A DNA stretch of 64,000 nucleotides from contig QCXZ01000003.1 in assembly GCA_025024175.1 (NCBI GenBank), forward strand, positions 40,200,257 to 40,264,256, read 5' to 3'. This document shows positions 34,266-46,919 of the stretch, piece after piece (the first letter of the stretch is position 1; each line of letters starts with the position of its first letter). Source of the DNA: Rhyzopertha dominica. Lineage: Eukaryota > Arthropoda > Insecta > Coleoptera > Bostrichidae. The position numbers and the translations under genes are program-made. Under the pieces are notes generated by a model. It ran no database searches, had not been told where the DNA came from, and was given only the letters and a program-made list of their open reading frames with translations.

Positions 34266-35510
34266 GTGAAGTCACGTAAATTGGAAAGTATTGGAAATAA
34301 ACACAGCAGCATTCAAAGTCAGTGTTAAATTTGAGGTTAAACTTGGTACACCTGGCAGCAAAGAAGACAAGTGACTTAACACTAATTGATGACTTAACTT
34401 TAAAGTTCTGTAAACAGTGGTACAGAAACGGGTGATCATACATATTAAATGTGTATCTGAAATAATGATAACATTCTAAACAGTGTATATGAAAAACTAA
34501 CCTTGATAATTAGGTTCCTTTGAGATTGTACCTANATTCTCCTTGTAATTTATAACAAAGTACTGCATGACGGTGGAGTTCGATACTGACAGTTTACATC
34601 CTGTATATTCCCCACGTTCTGCCCCGTGAACCTAGGGGCCACTATTTTAGGGACAACAAAGTGGTAAAAGTTGCAGTTAAACTAAACCTAAGGCGTAACT
34701 TCTAGGCGTAATGGATTGTTGCGAAAACATTTATTACGCACACGGCCTTGTGATTCAAGGGGAGGGAAGACACGTAATGCTCAATAAAATTGAACTGTGA
34801 ACTACTCCGCTTTTATCGATACCATGTTGAGAAATATAAATAAATTCACTTGCAAGCATGTTACTCTTCCTTAGTAGGTATCAATAGTTGTAGTCATTTC
34901 GTTAGATACCTATCGTTTCGTAAGTTTTGTGATCGTTGTACTTTTGGTTGCCTAACCTTAAATTGCAATCGTAAACAACCACACCAAAATGGCTGCAGCT
35001 TGTGTTATTGATGTTTTTGTCTTCCAAACTTCCAATGAAAATTATTCTTCAATATTAAATTTCTGACTTTTCTGTAAAAAAGTTACTTTCGAAATTGACA
35101 ACGTAAACGGAATTTGGGAATATTCGATTCCAATTCCACCCTGCCTAGAAATAAATACTTGTTGAGACGTATGCCTATTAGAAGGTTGTAGCTCTTGATG
35201 GAGTATTTCTTGTGCAGCATGAATAACTTCTGTTATTTTTCGTGGTGCTCCACTTCCCTGTTTACGCAAACAGCTCGTAGTTTCAGGAAGCAAATTCACA
35301 TTTTTGTGAATTTCAAGGCAACAACAACCTCAGGAAAAGCTTCTTGAAACTCATATAGGTTGGGTGGAATGAAATATTCTCAAACTCCATTTACTTTCTG
35401 TCCACTTCGAAAGTGACTTTCCAACTGAAAAGCCTTTTGGTCAGGAGTGAATATCATACGAAACAGTCTAGGACGTACGAACAAATATTTCGGCCTACTA
35501 CTACCTTAAC
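34266..35510. other. Intronic AT-rich stretch
   Basis: A minus frame at 35042-35299 (with RKQGSGAPRKITEV) is the only one of note. It could be a transposase helix-turn-helix scrap but is not identifiable. Confidence 0.35.
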
Positions 35511-35516
35511 CCGTTA

Positions 35517-36423
35517 AGAGGGGCGTTTACCTAGAGCAAAGCGGGTCATTTTAAGCATCTACCGTTTTACATTTTACCGAGTTATTCGAAACTTTTTCGA
35601 AGTGAAATTTCGACATGGCAATGACAAAAGATGAAGCTACAACGTAGAGTTCGAGTTTTTCCTGAATTTGGTACGGTAATATAAATATTTGTTGTTATAT
35701 TTTGCTTAAAAATGCGTATTTTTGGCGAGCTATTTCTCGAAAACTAAGGTACATAAACGAAAAATTCGAACTCCACGTTGTAGCTACATATTTCTTTGTA
35801 CACTACCAAAAACATGAGCACGATAAATAAGTAAAACATTCAAAAAATCTAAAACCGTAAACCCTTTCGCACGAGTCCGTCAAGAGAGCGGAATGCGAAT
35901 GCCCATCCCCACCGGATCCGTCGCGTGGTATCCAGAGAACAGTGAGGCTAAGATACAAACCTGTCGGGAATGATCGTGCGGTATACGATTTATTCCGATA
36001 TGACCGCTTTTCTAAGCTTTTATGTCTAAATAAACGTGACAAGTTTAATGTTAAAAGCTCTTTCACATTAATTTACTGTCTGCTGAAGCAATGGGGAGGC
36101 GGAATGAAAATTATTATAAAAATTCCTCCAGAAATCNTAGTCGACATGCAGTTAGAATGAAATGTTATATAGTTCATACTTACAGAAATAAATGGGTTAT
36201 TTCATATTTTGAATAACCTGGTATAATATCATAGTAAGTTACTAATATCATGCTTACTTTTTATGCACACCCTACAGTCAGCAATTTTCCGAATATTAGT
36301 TTAGCCCGTCTGATCTTTGCGTGATTTCAACTTATCGGCTACCCTCTTACGTCCCATGTCCCTCTGGTAATATGGGTTGCATAGTTTACATTTCTGCCCG
36401 ATCGCTACAAGTAAATGCCCCTC
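35517..36423. mobile_element. TTAA-flanked inverted-repeat element (~0.9 kb)
   Basis: The left end GAGGGGCGTTTAC and right end GTAAATGCCCCTC are inverted and each is next to TTAA (35513-35516 and about 36424-36427). The first ~370 bp are shared with 33629-33997. No transposase is seen. TTAA points to a piggyBac-mobilised MITE, inferred from the target site only. Confidence 0.65.
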
Positions 36424-36693
36424 TTAACTTATCAACCTCCCCAGCAAAAGCTAAACTTATGAAGATATTTGCTTGAAATATTGAATATACCATTCTAAGT
36501 CTATATTAAGGCTTTAGTTAGGGTGAATTGCATTTTTGTTGCAGTTCCAGCTCCTTTCAAGTTTGGGATCCATTGATAAAAAAGATTTCAGTCATTCAAA
36601 TTCGTGAGGTCATTTTCGCATTCTTACATTGCTAAAATGCTCTGCTTGTATATGGTGCACTGTTGTTCCTCAGAATCCCTTTTTGACGATTAG

Positions 36694-36885
36694 TAGAAAG
36701 ATATGTGGCAATGCCATCTCTCAGCAATTAACTGACACAATGACAAAGCCATCTAGCTGCCTTAATGGGTACTACTTCCTGAAGGAAGTGACCTGTAATC
36801 TGACAAGTTGGCATGTACTTGCATACACGTACTTCAACCTGACAGCAGGCCCCTACGGCACTTTTTGCTGGCGGACAAGAACCGA
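36694..36885 (+). repeat. Dispersed ~180-bp repeat, copy 2
   Basis: It is the inverted counterpart of 17684-17860. It contains CATCTAGCTGCCTTAATGGG and TACTACTTCCTGAAGGAAGT. This copy has about 15 bp more in the middle. Confidence 0.75.
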
Positions 36886-37259
36886 AATACATAAAAATGC
36901 GTCTATGCTATGCTGTCTGCACCACAACCAACTACATATAGATCTGTTTCGCTGTCTTTACAGCTCATCAGTGTAGCTTAGGTCTAATGCAGACAGCACG
37001 GCACGGAAATGGTTTTGCCTATATACCAAACGCTTAGCATTTTTGACGAATTTGTTTTTCGTTGGTTGGCTTAAAAAATTGCATGGAATTGGAGTAAGTG
37101 TTTCTAGAGCGGCAGATGGTGTGGTTTTAAGGATATACAAGTACTTAACTTAACTCTTGACGAAGAATTGAAACATGTTATCAGATGTATTTAAAAGGGA
37201 ATAAATTAATCTTAAAACAAACGATCACTAAGGAANNACTTAAAACAGCATAAATAAGT

Positions 37260-37740
37260 TTTAGCTTGGCCACACAACTTGTAGCGCGCCTGCGAGGGTA
37301 TGAACCCTTCGAGCCTATGACGAAATAAAACATGAGTCTGCAACCCNCAACTTTGCGATTTCACAAGCTAATCCGACCTCCCTTATTAGATTTTGCTCAG
37401 GCCGCACGCATAATGAAACGGCGCAAACCCTTTGACGCGATTATAATTCAATTTCTTACTAGTAGCTACGTTTCCGGTCCGGGTTGGTACCTTAGCGCCC
37501 AATTAATTAAATTTTCACCCGGAAAGAAGCATAAACAAAGTGAGGTGGCAATCAAATAAGACCGGGTGAGTAGCCAGATGTCGCTGGCGTCGTCAAACTG
37601 AGTTATGGCGCCGATTCGAATGGGTTAAGCGCACTCAGTTATTCAATGTGTTCGTAGTCGTGTGCAGCTGGTACACTGGGCTTAATTAGTGCCGGGACGC
37701 CTGCTGCGATTGCCTTTTGATGCAGATTGTGCGCCATTGC
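37260..37740. other. GC-richer non-coding island
   Basis: It is unique-looking sequence with CG-rich words and GCTTAATTAGTGCC near 37680. There is no coding evidence, and two ambiguous bases lie at 37236-37237 just upstream. It is a candidate regulatory block in the Ddr intron. Confidence 0.35.
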
Positions 37741-38289
37741 AAGTCGTTATGTATTATGATCGTTAATTTCTTCGACTGCCTTTATTTGTAATAGCAGATT
37801 TAGAGAGAATATCAGGAAGGAATTTATTCGGGGGCATTGTACTAAAGTAAGAATAAGAAAAGGATGGTGTGATGTGCACACAATTATCATTCTTTACTGT
37901 TGGTGATCTACGATTTAAATCATCTTAAATTCTGATTCAAATATACTACTTATATCAACAAACACAAGACCATCGCTAAAGTTGCTGTTTATAATTGACG
38001 AGCATTACCAACTGTTGCTTTTATGCGATTTACATAGATAGTTATTACATTTAACGAGCTTTATTTAGCCAAGGTAGAAGTATTTATATTTTCTTTTCTA
38101 ATAAACGCCCGCAAATTTCCTCAATATTGCACTTTTTAGGATTATAGCTGAAGCTTATGCTATAAAACAAAATAACGTGCAAAAAGCTTGTATGAGAATA
38201 AATAAATAGATATTAAGCTTTAAGTAAGTAACAAATCAATTAGGTCATTAAGAGCTAATGCCCTCAGTGCCGTCTAAGCGGAACACTGC

Positions 38290-39744
38290 ATACTAGATGG
38301 GTTACAACTACAACCACTTATGACCTAGTGCAAGTTCCAGAAGACCGTGTGGCATGGTCGAGATAAGGACAGTCACCGTCGAGTAAAGCAAGGAGTGGAC
38401 GGCTGAAAACGTCCGGAAGGCTCAGCAAGAAGACAACGATATTGGTCCTCCACTTAAGTAGAAAGAAGACAACGATCACGATCTGGATGGGTGGAGGTGT
38501 CCCCGGAGAGTCCAACCCTAAAGGCGATGTGAGCTGTGAGTCTAGTGGGACATCTATTGAAGATAGCGTGGGATACTGCCGATGGGAAGCCAGTCACCAT
38601 GCAGTTAGTAGTGCCCAAGAAGTGTACCACCGGTGATAGAAGAGGTGCATAGGGGAGCATCCGGTGGCCACCTGGGAGTAAACAAGACTGAAAAGTTCGC
38701 AGACGATTTTATTGCGTATACTGTCGATAGGTGTCGCAGGTGATCTACCTGCAACAACAACAACAATACGAATAAAATGATGAAACACCATTCGAGAGGA
38801 TTGCTATCGACGTTAGACCATTTCCAACAACAGACAAAAGCGGTTTCTTGCAAAACTTGTGGAGCGACAAGCACCTTCCTATGGTTCTGTTAGCGTACAG
38901 GGTAGCGATCCATGAAACTACGAGAGAGACATCAGCAAGCATACTCTTTGGAAGAAAGCTGATGTTACTATGCGATCTGGAATTTGGTCAATCAGGGCGC
39001 CCCAAGAGGAAGTAACTGATCTGGAAACCCACGGATTGGTGAGTTGGAAAATTAAGATTGCGAGTGATCGTGTGAAAGCTCCTTATGATACAAGAGCCAG
39101 AAGCAGTTTAATGAAAGAGTTCTAGTGTGGCTTTATAATCCACAAAAGAGGAAAAGGTTTTTGTTTAAGTCTTCGACATCCCGGAAGGGACCTTATAGAG
39201 TAGTGAAAGGAAATACCGAGGAATGGAACACTTTTTAAGGAGGGGGTAGTGTTACGATGTGAATCTGACAACGCCTGCGAATTAGACAACCGAATCTACA
39301 CCGATGACTGCGTGATTTTCTAAGGTCATGTTACGCATATTCAATCTAAGGAATGTTCGCGAAGTTCGACAGCGACAGCGAGATGTCTCTNNTGGAAACA
39401 TAATGAATTTTAGACAGAATACATAAATACTCGGAAAAAAGAGCGCGTAGAAATTCAGAATCTGAAAAGCAGTTAAGCAAACGAGATCCGAGCGAAAGGC
39501 TAGCGAAACGGGTGTTTGAGTATTTTAAGTGTTAGTGTGTGCAGAGTTCTGAATAGTGGTTTACTGAATTAGTAGTGTTGCAATAGTAGTAATAGTAGTA
39601 CTCATAATAATAATTAGGCTACTAAATTGATTAGATACTGATAAATAGAAAACCATTTTGAGAAAAGCCTGCTATTCTTAAACCTAATACTATTCTGATA
39701 GTTACTACAAAAAGATTTGGATTATTTGTAACCCTCCATTACAA
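38290..39744 (+). mobile_element. Ty3/gypsy element, 3' fragment (integrase plus 3' LTR)
   Basis: A decayed integrase (38370-39240) runs into a purine-rich AAGGAGGGGGTAG and a putative 3' LTR from about 39250 (TGTTACGATG) to about 39744 (ending CATTACA). TGTTAC...TACA ends suit LTRs. The LTR contains an ACATAAATACTCGG box followed by GAGCGCG, plausibly its promoter. The 5' part of the element is absent. This is a different lineage from the AGT...ACT element at 49310. Confidence 0.68.
38370..39240 (+). pseudogene. Ty3/gypsy integrase remnant
   Basis: Scattered across frames are QLVVPKKC, then GASGGHLGVNKT (zinc-binding N-terminal region), LPMVLLAYRVAIHETTRET with SASILFGRKL (end of the catalytic core), CDLEFG, and a C-terminal KRKRFLFKS...RKGPYRVVK. 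The order matches gypsy integrases. Stops and frameshifts are frequent, and the middle with the DDE residues is not recoverable. Confidence 0.7.
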
Positions 39745-41915
39745 AAAAAAACAACGCGCTTATCTACCTTTGTAACGCCCCGTCCATTTCCATTTCATTT
39801 TTATCCCTAAGGTAATGTTCATAATGACTGTTTGCTTTAACTTTTATAGTAGGTGTCTCACACCTACGTCTGGAAAACATGGAAAAGCCAGTCCATGTGT
39901 CACTTTACGGAAGCTTTCCTGTGTTTTTGGTATTTGAGAGTGGCATGTGGCATGTAAATGACCCCTTATTATATAACACTAGCCGTGGATCGCTATTAAT
40001 CAGTGTCAGCACCAGGATTACGTCTGGAGTTTGGTCTACGCCGTCGAGTCGCTGTAGGCTTATCCATAATTAATGCCAGTTCATTGACTGACGTGCCATG
40101 AATAGTTTCCGCAAACTTGCAACATTGCCAAAACGCTTAAAATGGGAAGATGAGGTCTACTTCTGTTACCATAGGTTTTAAGTTTTAGTTATATTTTCAG
40201 CTATTTATACTTGCAGTGTAGTAACTGTAGGTTAGGAATTGCATAAGTAAAGGGCTTTTCATGTGTATTGCAATGAGAATAGGCTGGATGTTTCTAAAGT
40301 GTGTCATCAAAAACCAGAGCTGGTGTTCAAAATTCCCGAGATCAAATCATTTAATATAATAATGAATTAGCTACCATATAGTCAAAAACTGTGTTACGAA
40401 GACAGTAGTTCGTTACAAATCTCAATGATGGGATTCATAAAATACAAAAAAATCAAATGTAAAGCTAAAAAGCACATGATATGCAAAGTTGTAATGTTTG
40501 CAATTAAGGAAGATTATCGCTATTGTAATGTTTTTAGAAACTAATTTAACATCAAATCGTAAAAAGCTCTGGAACTTAATCTGCAAAATATGCAATATAT
40601 TGTTCCAGCGCTTGTTCTTTTAGATAACATGTTCATTCTTGGAGGTGTATATTTTATGTTTGGAAAACCACTCACGGTGTTCCAATTCACAACAATGGGA
40701 GTAAAATAATAAGTAAAATAATGGGAGTGCTCTGGATATTTATTAAGTGTGTTAAATCTGTCGAAGGCTGTGTTGCGTTGCAGTAATTTTGGTACATTGA
40801 TTGTACACTGTCGTTACAGCTTAATCACAACGGTATGGTCACAACTCCTGAAGGAGTCGCATTCTGTCGATAGTCAACCAAAATATGTTTGAAATTTACC
40901 TTCTTAAATACTTACACAGTAAAAACTTGTACATCGTCGAGTAATTGTCACATTATATAGTTCTCCGGCATTACGGAATTGATAGCAATTTATGATTAAA
41001 GTAATTGGCCTTGCTTATTATTATTTGATTTATGTGAAATTAATATTTTGCTAATGCTGGTGCTTTGTTGTGGTTCTTTACTTTTGGTTTTGTTGGCCGT
41101 AAATAAATGTTGGGTTAAATATTTTTTACCGAACGAACAGAATTCAACAGTTTGAATACGTTGTTGTACCTGTTGTGTACGTGGCCATTTTTTATAAAAC
41201 AACCATAAAAAGTTTTTTTTAATTAAAGCAAATTGTGCGCCTTATTAATTTAAAACAACACAATTTGAGAATATAGTTTATAGAAACTAAATTATTATCT
41301 AATACCTACACAGGGTTTTTATTATGATGAACACCACTATAATTATAACTATAGGTAGTTACGGATTCTCGACGTGCCTGAAAGGTGAATATGTAAAATA
41401 AATAATAGCCACGATTTCCTGGATAATAAAGCCCTCCCGTATAATACATAAGTATATACCGAGATATAATAAGAATATGCACTTATTTTTTGTATGACGA
41501 TGACTAAACTTTCCTTTTTGATCTCTGATTTTATTTTCTTTATTTAGTTTTTGTAATATCTGCTGTGTAAAACTGCTTGCGGAACATGTACTAGTAAGCA
41601 TGATGAAGCTAATTTTATGCGACACTGATTTGGTTTCGTTATATGCAAATTAATATTTATTGTATTCAATATTCTGATCAATTTTTTATTTAGTTATCCG
41701 TTTTAGCTTGAAACCTAATTCGATTCACTTCGATCAATGCGATTTTCTTATTGAACAGATAAATCCATATAAAAATACCGATTCGAATCTATATATCCAT
41801 TTTTTGCCCAGGCCTAGTCGTGACAATAACAGATGAATCTTCATTTAAAATGTAAAGATCGTTTAATCTACAATCTACATCGACAACTGAGAAGATATAC
41901 TTGAGATTAACTCAC
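39745..41915. other. Intronic AT-rich stretch
   Basis: No gene or repeat family is recognised. Confidence 0.4.
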
Positions 41916-42063
41916 CTTCGTATAGACATCCTAGAAGCTCCAATCTCATGCATACCGTCCTTCTATGCACGCTGTACGGCAGCACCCTTATCTTGCTGGC
42001 GAAGATGACGGGCATCAGTCTCTGGCTCTCGACAGTCGAGGTATCGCTGTTCCCTCTTAAAAT
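41916..42063 (-). CDS. Ddr: Ddr exon 2: discoidin domain, C-terminal part
   Basis: The exon encodes the end of the discoidin domain: ILRGNSDTSTVESQ, then FASKIRVLPYSVHRRTVCMR and LELLGCLYE. The final Cys-containing strand closes the domain in DDRs. The acceptor CTTGCAG and the donor G|GTGAGTT are consensus. It reads in phase 0 from exon 1 and leaves one base, which joins AT of exon 3 to give Asp. It lies more than 16 kb from both neighbouring exons. Confidence 0.93.
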
Positions 42064-42989
42064 CTGCAAGCGTTATCGGTACATTAGCACCGTTGTGTTG
42101 GCTGTCAGGTGGTAGGCTACATTGTGCTGACGTTTACGCTACAACGGGCGCTAACATGACGTTCCAGGGTGAGGCGTCATACCCTGAAGACGAACATTCT
42201 TTTCGCTTACTTTTCATGGCGCTTTGAGATTAGTCGGATTTGAAAATGCATTTTTATTAACACTGTATGATTAGTTCCTGAACAATCATTACTGTCTCAA
42301 CATATTGTAAGCTCAGGGGGACAACTCTTGCGGATGCATCGGGTCATAACCACAGCTGCTTGCATCGTATGCGGAGCTTTGGTCGTATGCAGAGCCCATC
42401 GAATATCCCATGGAATCTAGCGTTATATACCGTATTTTCTTAGGAATTTTGACTAATATTTTACCATTTAGAAAATTAGCCTTTCTCCAAATGTCCATTT
42501 TGGAATTGATAGTAAGCCGTGGATCTAGTATCTAGCGAGATAACGAAAAAATTCGCACAACCTGCCTAGTTAATCTATCCTGCCTTTCTTGCACCAAAAT
42601 TATCTTGCAATATACAAAACATTTTCAGTGAAAAATAATTTTGTTATAGTATCTAGTGACAAAACTAAGTATATTTAAAGGTAAAACATCTGTAACGTAT
42701 ATATTAAAACACCTTTAGTTTCAGAACCATATATTGGAATTAAAGTAGCAACAATATTTTATTTTATTTTAAAGACCTTTGTGATCATAACTCATTTAAT
42801 CGTCAACTTTATAAAACGACTTCAAAAATCTACGACTATCACAGTTAGATTAAGAACTACGGTTTGTGTATACTGTTGCATTAGTCCTTTTATTTTTTAA
42901 TCATACTAAATATGTAGTTAATATGAAATATAATACTGCTCCATTTTGCTTTCTAGAAATACATATAGGACCATGGCGTTCTTCATTAC

Positions 42990-43085
42990 GGATTATTTCG
43001 AAGAAAGGGAAAAGTCTTTGATTATCGGAAATTGAATGAAATAACAATTGGTAACAAATATCCAATTCCAAAAAAATATTCCAAT
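42990..43085 (+). pseudogene. Ty3/gypsy reverse transcriptase scrap
   Basis: The frame KVFDYRKLNEITIGNKYPIP corresponds to the (R)VVxDYRKLNxxTxxDxYPxP block of gypsy RTs. Neighbouring sequence does not continue it. Confidence 0.6.
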
Positions 43086-45432
43086 GTAAGACTAGAAGCT
43101 GATCATAACTTCAAAAGTTTGTACGAAAGAATGGAGGACAGGTTTGATATCGCAGCTGAAAAAATTTAAGTTATGGATGGCTGTATCATTGGCGCTTGCG
43201 TATACAACTGGCACGGACATTAAAAAGCATTCGTCGTCAAAACAGTTAATGTGTGAAAAATGTAGTATGTCATCAAAATTGTTGGTCATCCAAGTTAGCT
43301 GTGAAGAGCTAAGTATGAAATANGTGATTGCTGATAATTACTTTCTGAGATAGTGGAGTGATCAGTTTAGGCTGGATACGATTATATATTAAAAACTAAT
43401 TGTGCTAGAATTTTGTGATAAAAATTATTTAAGCAAATATGGACACGCTATTTTGATTNTATTATTATATTATATATTTTACCAACCTCAACTATGCTGG
43501 TGGGAATGGGTTTTGATACGACCTGTACAAAAAAAATAGTTTATCCTTCGGAAAAAAACAAAATAAAATGTACGCTTATTAAAATTTTGCTTCCCTGGTT
43601 ACGATTTTTAAGGGTTATTTTGTAAAAATCGTTAATGAATCAGCCAACGGTTATAATACGAACTACGATGTAAGTTGGCGTGGTCTGTAAGTACAGAGAT
43701 TACCCGATCATCTGGTGAAAATCGGTAATGTGTCATCTAGCCATGGCTACGATGTAAACTGATACGGCTGGTAAGCACAGATACCTAAATTTTCGATTGC
43801 CTAATGATTGTTTGAGCCCATTAGAAAAGCATGGAGAAACGAGTCCAGTAAAATAAAATTCCTTTGAATGATTAATTTTTGTCACATTCATTTTAGCTGA
43901 AAGTTTACTACCTCCTCTATCACATATTTAAGATGGATGTGTCCATGTCAAACTTACGGATGTGTCAAAGATGTAGCCGTCAGGGATTTTATTTTATTGG
44001 TGTAATAGCGATAAGAAAATGGATAGAAGATTAAAACTTCAAAAAACGCATAACTTGTGTTTTTAACATAATTTAATAATCCGTTTCACCATAAAATGTG
44101 TAAGAAATTATATAGCCTTAACCGATCACCTTGTAGACAATTTGAGGTTTACGTTTATACTACTGAGGAGATTAGAGAGGATATTACAGCAGCTCCATCT
44201 GTGTTATAGAAAGTACATAACATTGCACTGCGCACTGTAAAGATTACTGGGCTGCTAAAAGCTTTGCACATTTTCAGTCCAAGTTTTGGAGCGTGGCGCT
44301 AATCCTAAAAGCTTGTGTTGCACCTACAACCGGATACGAGGTCGGTGCTTTGTTAAAATATGATGCCCGGGCAAGAAAAGCTACTGACGTCATAGCGTGT
44401 CACTGGAGATACGCCGGATGTGCATGGCACGCTAACTGAACTGACGACAGTGTCTTTTGTGCATTCTAAATTCGAAACAGGGGCGCTCGAGGATGCTAAT
44501 TAATTAGGATGAAACGGGGCGACGTATCAGCTTCGGTGAATATAGCATAATTACCGCATTTATACCGTACGATCCAGGGATTTAGGATTCAAGTGGCATT
44601 TACGGGAAAACGTAGGAAGGGGAAAAGGTTAAATTGGAGTCATGGTTTTAGCTTAAATTTCTAGTTTAGTCTAACACGATTTTTGTATGTATGAAGTGTG
44701 TATTCTAGCGAAATGGACTTCGTTGTGTTTAATAGGTAAGGCATGTTCGATTTACATGTTTTTAATTTCACAATATTCTGTATATCAAAATTCTAAAAAA
44801 AAAACCACCAAAACAAAAATATGGGCATTGATTGAACGGCTATAGAATTTGAATATTTAGCACTGAGAATTTAATATCATGCCATTTGGGAAGAACATAT
44901 ACAGTAGAAAATAAGTTTATATATGAAAAATTTTGAATGGAAATAGTGATTCAAGATCTAGGGATTTCATTTACATTTAGATATTTTTGACATCCTTAGA
45001 ATAGACGCGTCAGTGAGAATGTTAGACTACTTATCTCACCTCACTGATTGCAAATTAATAAGTATCCAAAGATATCTTTGCACAATCTTTTAGAGGTTTA
45101 GGTTTTGATTTGCCTTTTCGGCTCTATATTGGTTTTGTGAGGTTACTGCGTATAGCGATTACCTAATGCCTTTTTCATGAATTGGTAGAGCTTTTAAGGA
45201 TGCAGCTGCTAAAATATAATCATCTCTACAAAATAGTAATTACACAACAATGAATAGTTGTTACTAAGCAAGGTTTATTTGAATATGTGATAGGTCTTTA
45301 TAAAATCTTAACTAAGGAACAAAATATCATGTGGACCGTAGCAGTCACCATTCCCATAATATCCTTATTCAAAATTTCTCCAGTGTTATATGGTTCAGTC
45401 CTGTACCATATTTGAGTACCAATACCTGATCG
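43086..45432. other. Intronic stretch with a GC-richer island at 44215-44600
   Basis: It is AT-rich apart from 44215-44600, which contains GATGCTAATTAATTAGGATG and CG-containing words and may be regulatory. Two ~85-bp imperfect direct repeats lie at about 43630-43800. Confidence 0.35.
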
Positions 45433-46736
45433 CATAGTCTAAGAAACACGATTTCCAAGTATAAATATAGTTCTTTCATGAAATGCGAGCAAAATGGACA
45501 TGAAAATAAGAGGAATCTGAAAGTGAATAGACACAATATAACAGGATCAAAAAAGACAGTAAACCCAGAATTTTTGAGAATAGGGCAACTGCAGCCTACA
45601 CTTTACAATCCGTTAAATGGGAAAGAACCAAGTATTTATATGTATTTTTTCACCTGGGAAGATTACCAACGAAAAACCCAGCTTTATTTCCTTTCATCAC
45701 CTCTTACTTTGTAATTTTTTTTACACCGTTCAAACGTGAAGTAAATCACTAAATAGTAAGCACTAGTAGCACTAGTAAAAAGTAAAAATTATATTAGGGA
45801 GACTAAAAATACGTAGTATTAATACCCATACGCAGGATTTGTAAGTAGAACGACCAACTAACCAACAGACAATAAATAAATAGGTGTTTTTTCAGTCAAG
45901 ACTTTTTACAGCAACAGAAACTCAACGCAACCGAAAGAATACGAAACGGTGTACATAAGAAATCACACAATTGTGATACAGTAAATCTTTTTAAGCACAC
46001 TGGCTCATATATAGNNNNNNNNNNNNNNNNNNNNNNNNNNNNNNNNNNNNNNNNNNNNNNNNNNNNNNNNNNNNNNNNNNNNNNNNNNNNNNNNNNNNNN
46101 NNNNNNNNNNNNNNCATAGTCTAAGAACGACACGAATTTCCAAGTATAAATATAGTTCTTTTCATGAAATGGGAAGCAAAAGGACATGAAATGGGAAGCA
46201 AAAGGACATGAAAATAAGAGGGAATCTGAAAGTGAATAGACACAATTATAACAGGATCAAAAAGACCAGTAAACCAGAATTTTTTGAGAATTAGGGCAAC
46301 TGCAGCCCTACACTGTTACAATCCGTTCCAAATGGAAAGAACCAAGTATTTATATGTATTTTTCATCTGGGAAGGATTACCAACGAAAACCCAGCCTTAT
46401 TTCCTTTCATCACCCTTCTTACTTTGTAATTTTTTTTACACCCGTTCAAGCGTGGAAGTAAATCACTAAATCAGTAAAGCACTAGGAGCACTAGTAAAAA
46501 GTAAAACCATTATCATTAGGGAGACCAAAAATACGTAAGTATTAATACCCATACCGCAGGATTTATAAGTAGAACGACCAACTAACCAACAGACAATAAA
46601 TAAATAGGTGTTTTTTCAGTCAAGACTTTACAGCAACAGAAACTCAACGCAACCGAAAGAATACGAAACGGTGTACATAAGAAATCACACAATTGTGATA
46701 CAGTAAATCTTTTTAAGCACACTGGCTCATATATAG
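45433..46736. repeat. Probable false duplication around an assembly gap
   Basis: The sequence 45433-46014 reappears as 46115-46736 on the other side of exactly 100 N (46015-46114). Both start CATAGTCTAAGAA and end GGCTCATATATAG. The second copy carries many single-base insertions and an internal doubled GGGAAGCAAAAGGACATGAA. This looks like one locus assembled twice, the right copy from lower-quality sequence. Confidence 0.85.
46015..46114. other. Assembly gap, 100 N
   Basis: A 100-N scaffold join separates the two arms of the false duplication. Confidence 0.99.
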
Positions 46737-46919
46737 AGATGATATTACCCAACAAGAAAATACAAACGCTACAAGAGAAATGAAAACAAAGCTGTGAATT
46801 ACATTAACAAACCAAGTTTGGAAGTAGCTCGGAAGAAATTGTTAAAGAACTACGACTAAATACAAAAATCCAATTCAGAGATAACCATCCTCTCGACCGA
46901 TGAAGGTAAACGCCACTGT

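Noticed and set aside
35042..35299. An 85-codon minus frame with RKQGSGAPRKI
   Set aside because: It might be a transposase helix-turn-helix scrap, but one short motif is not enough to name it.
45478..46469. Two similar open frames with a shared YFLSSP end
   Set aside because: They are the same sequence on both sides of the false duplication; similarity is an assembly effect, not a gene family.
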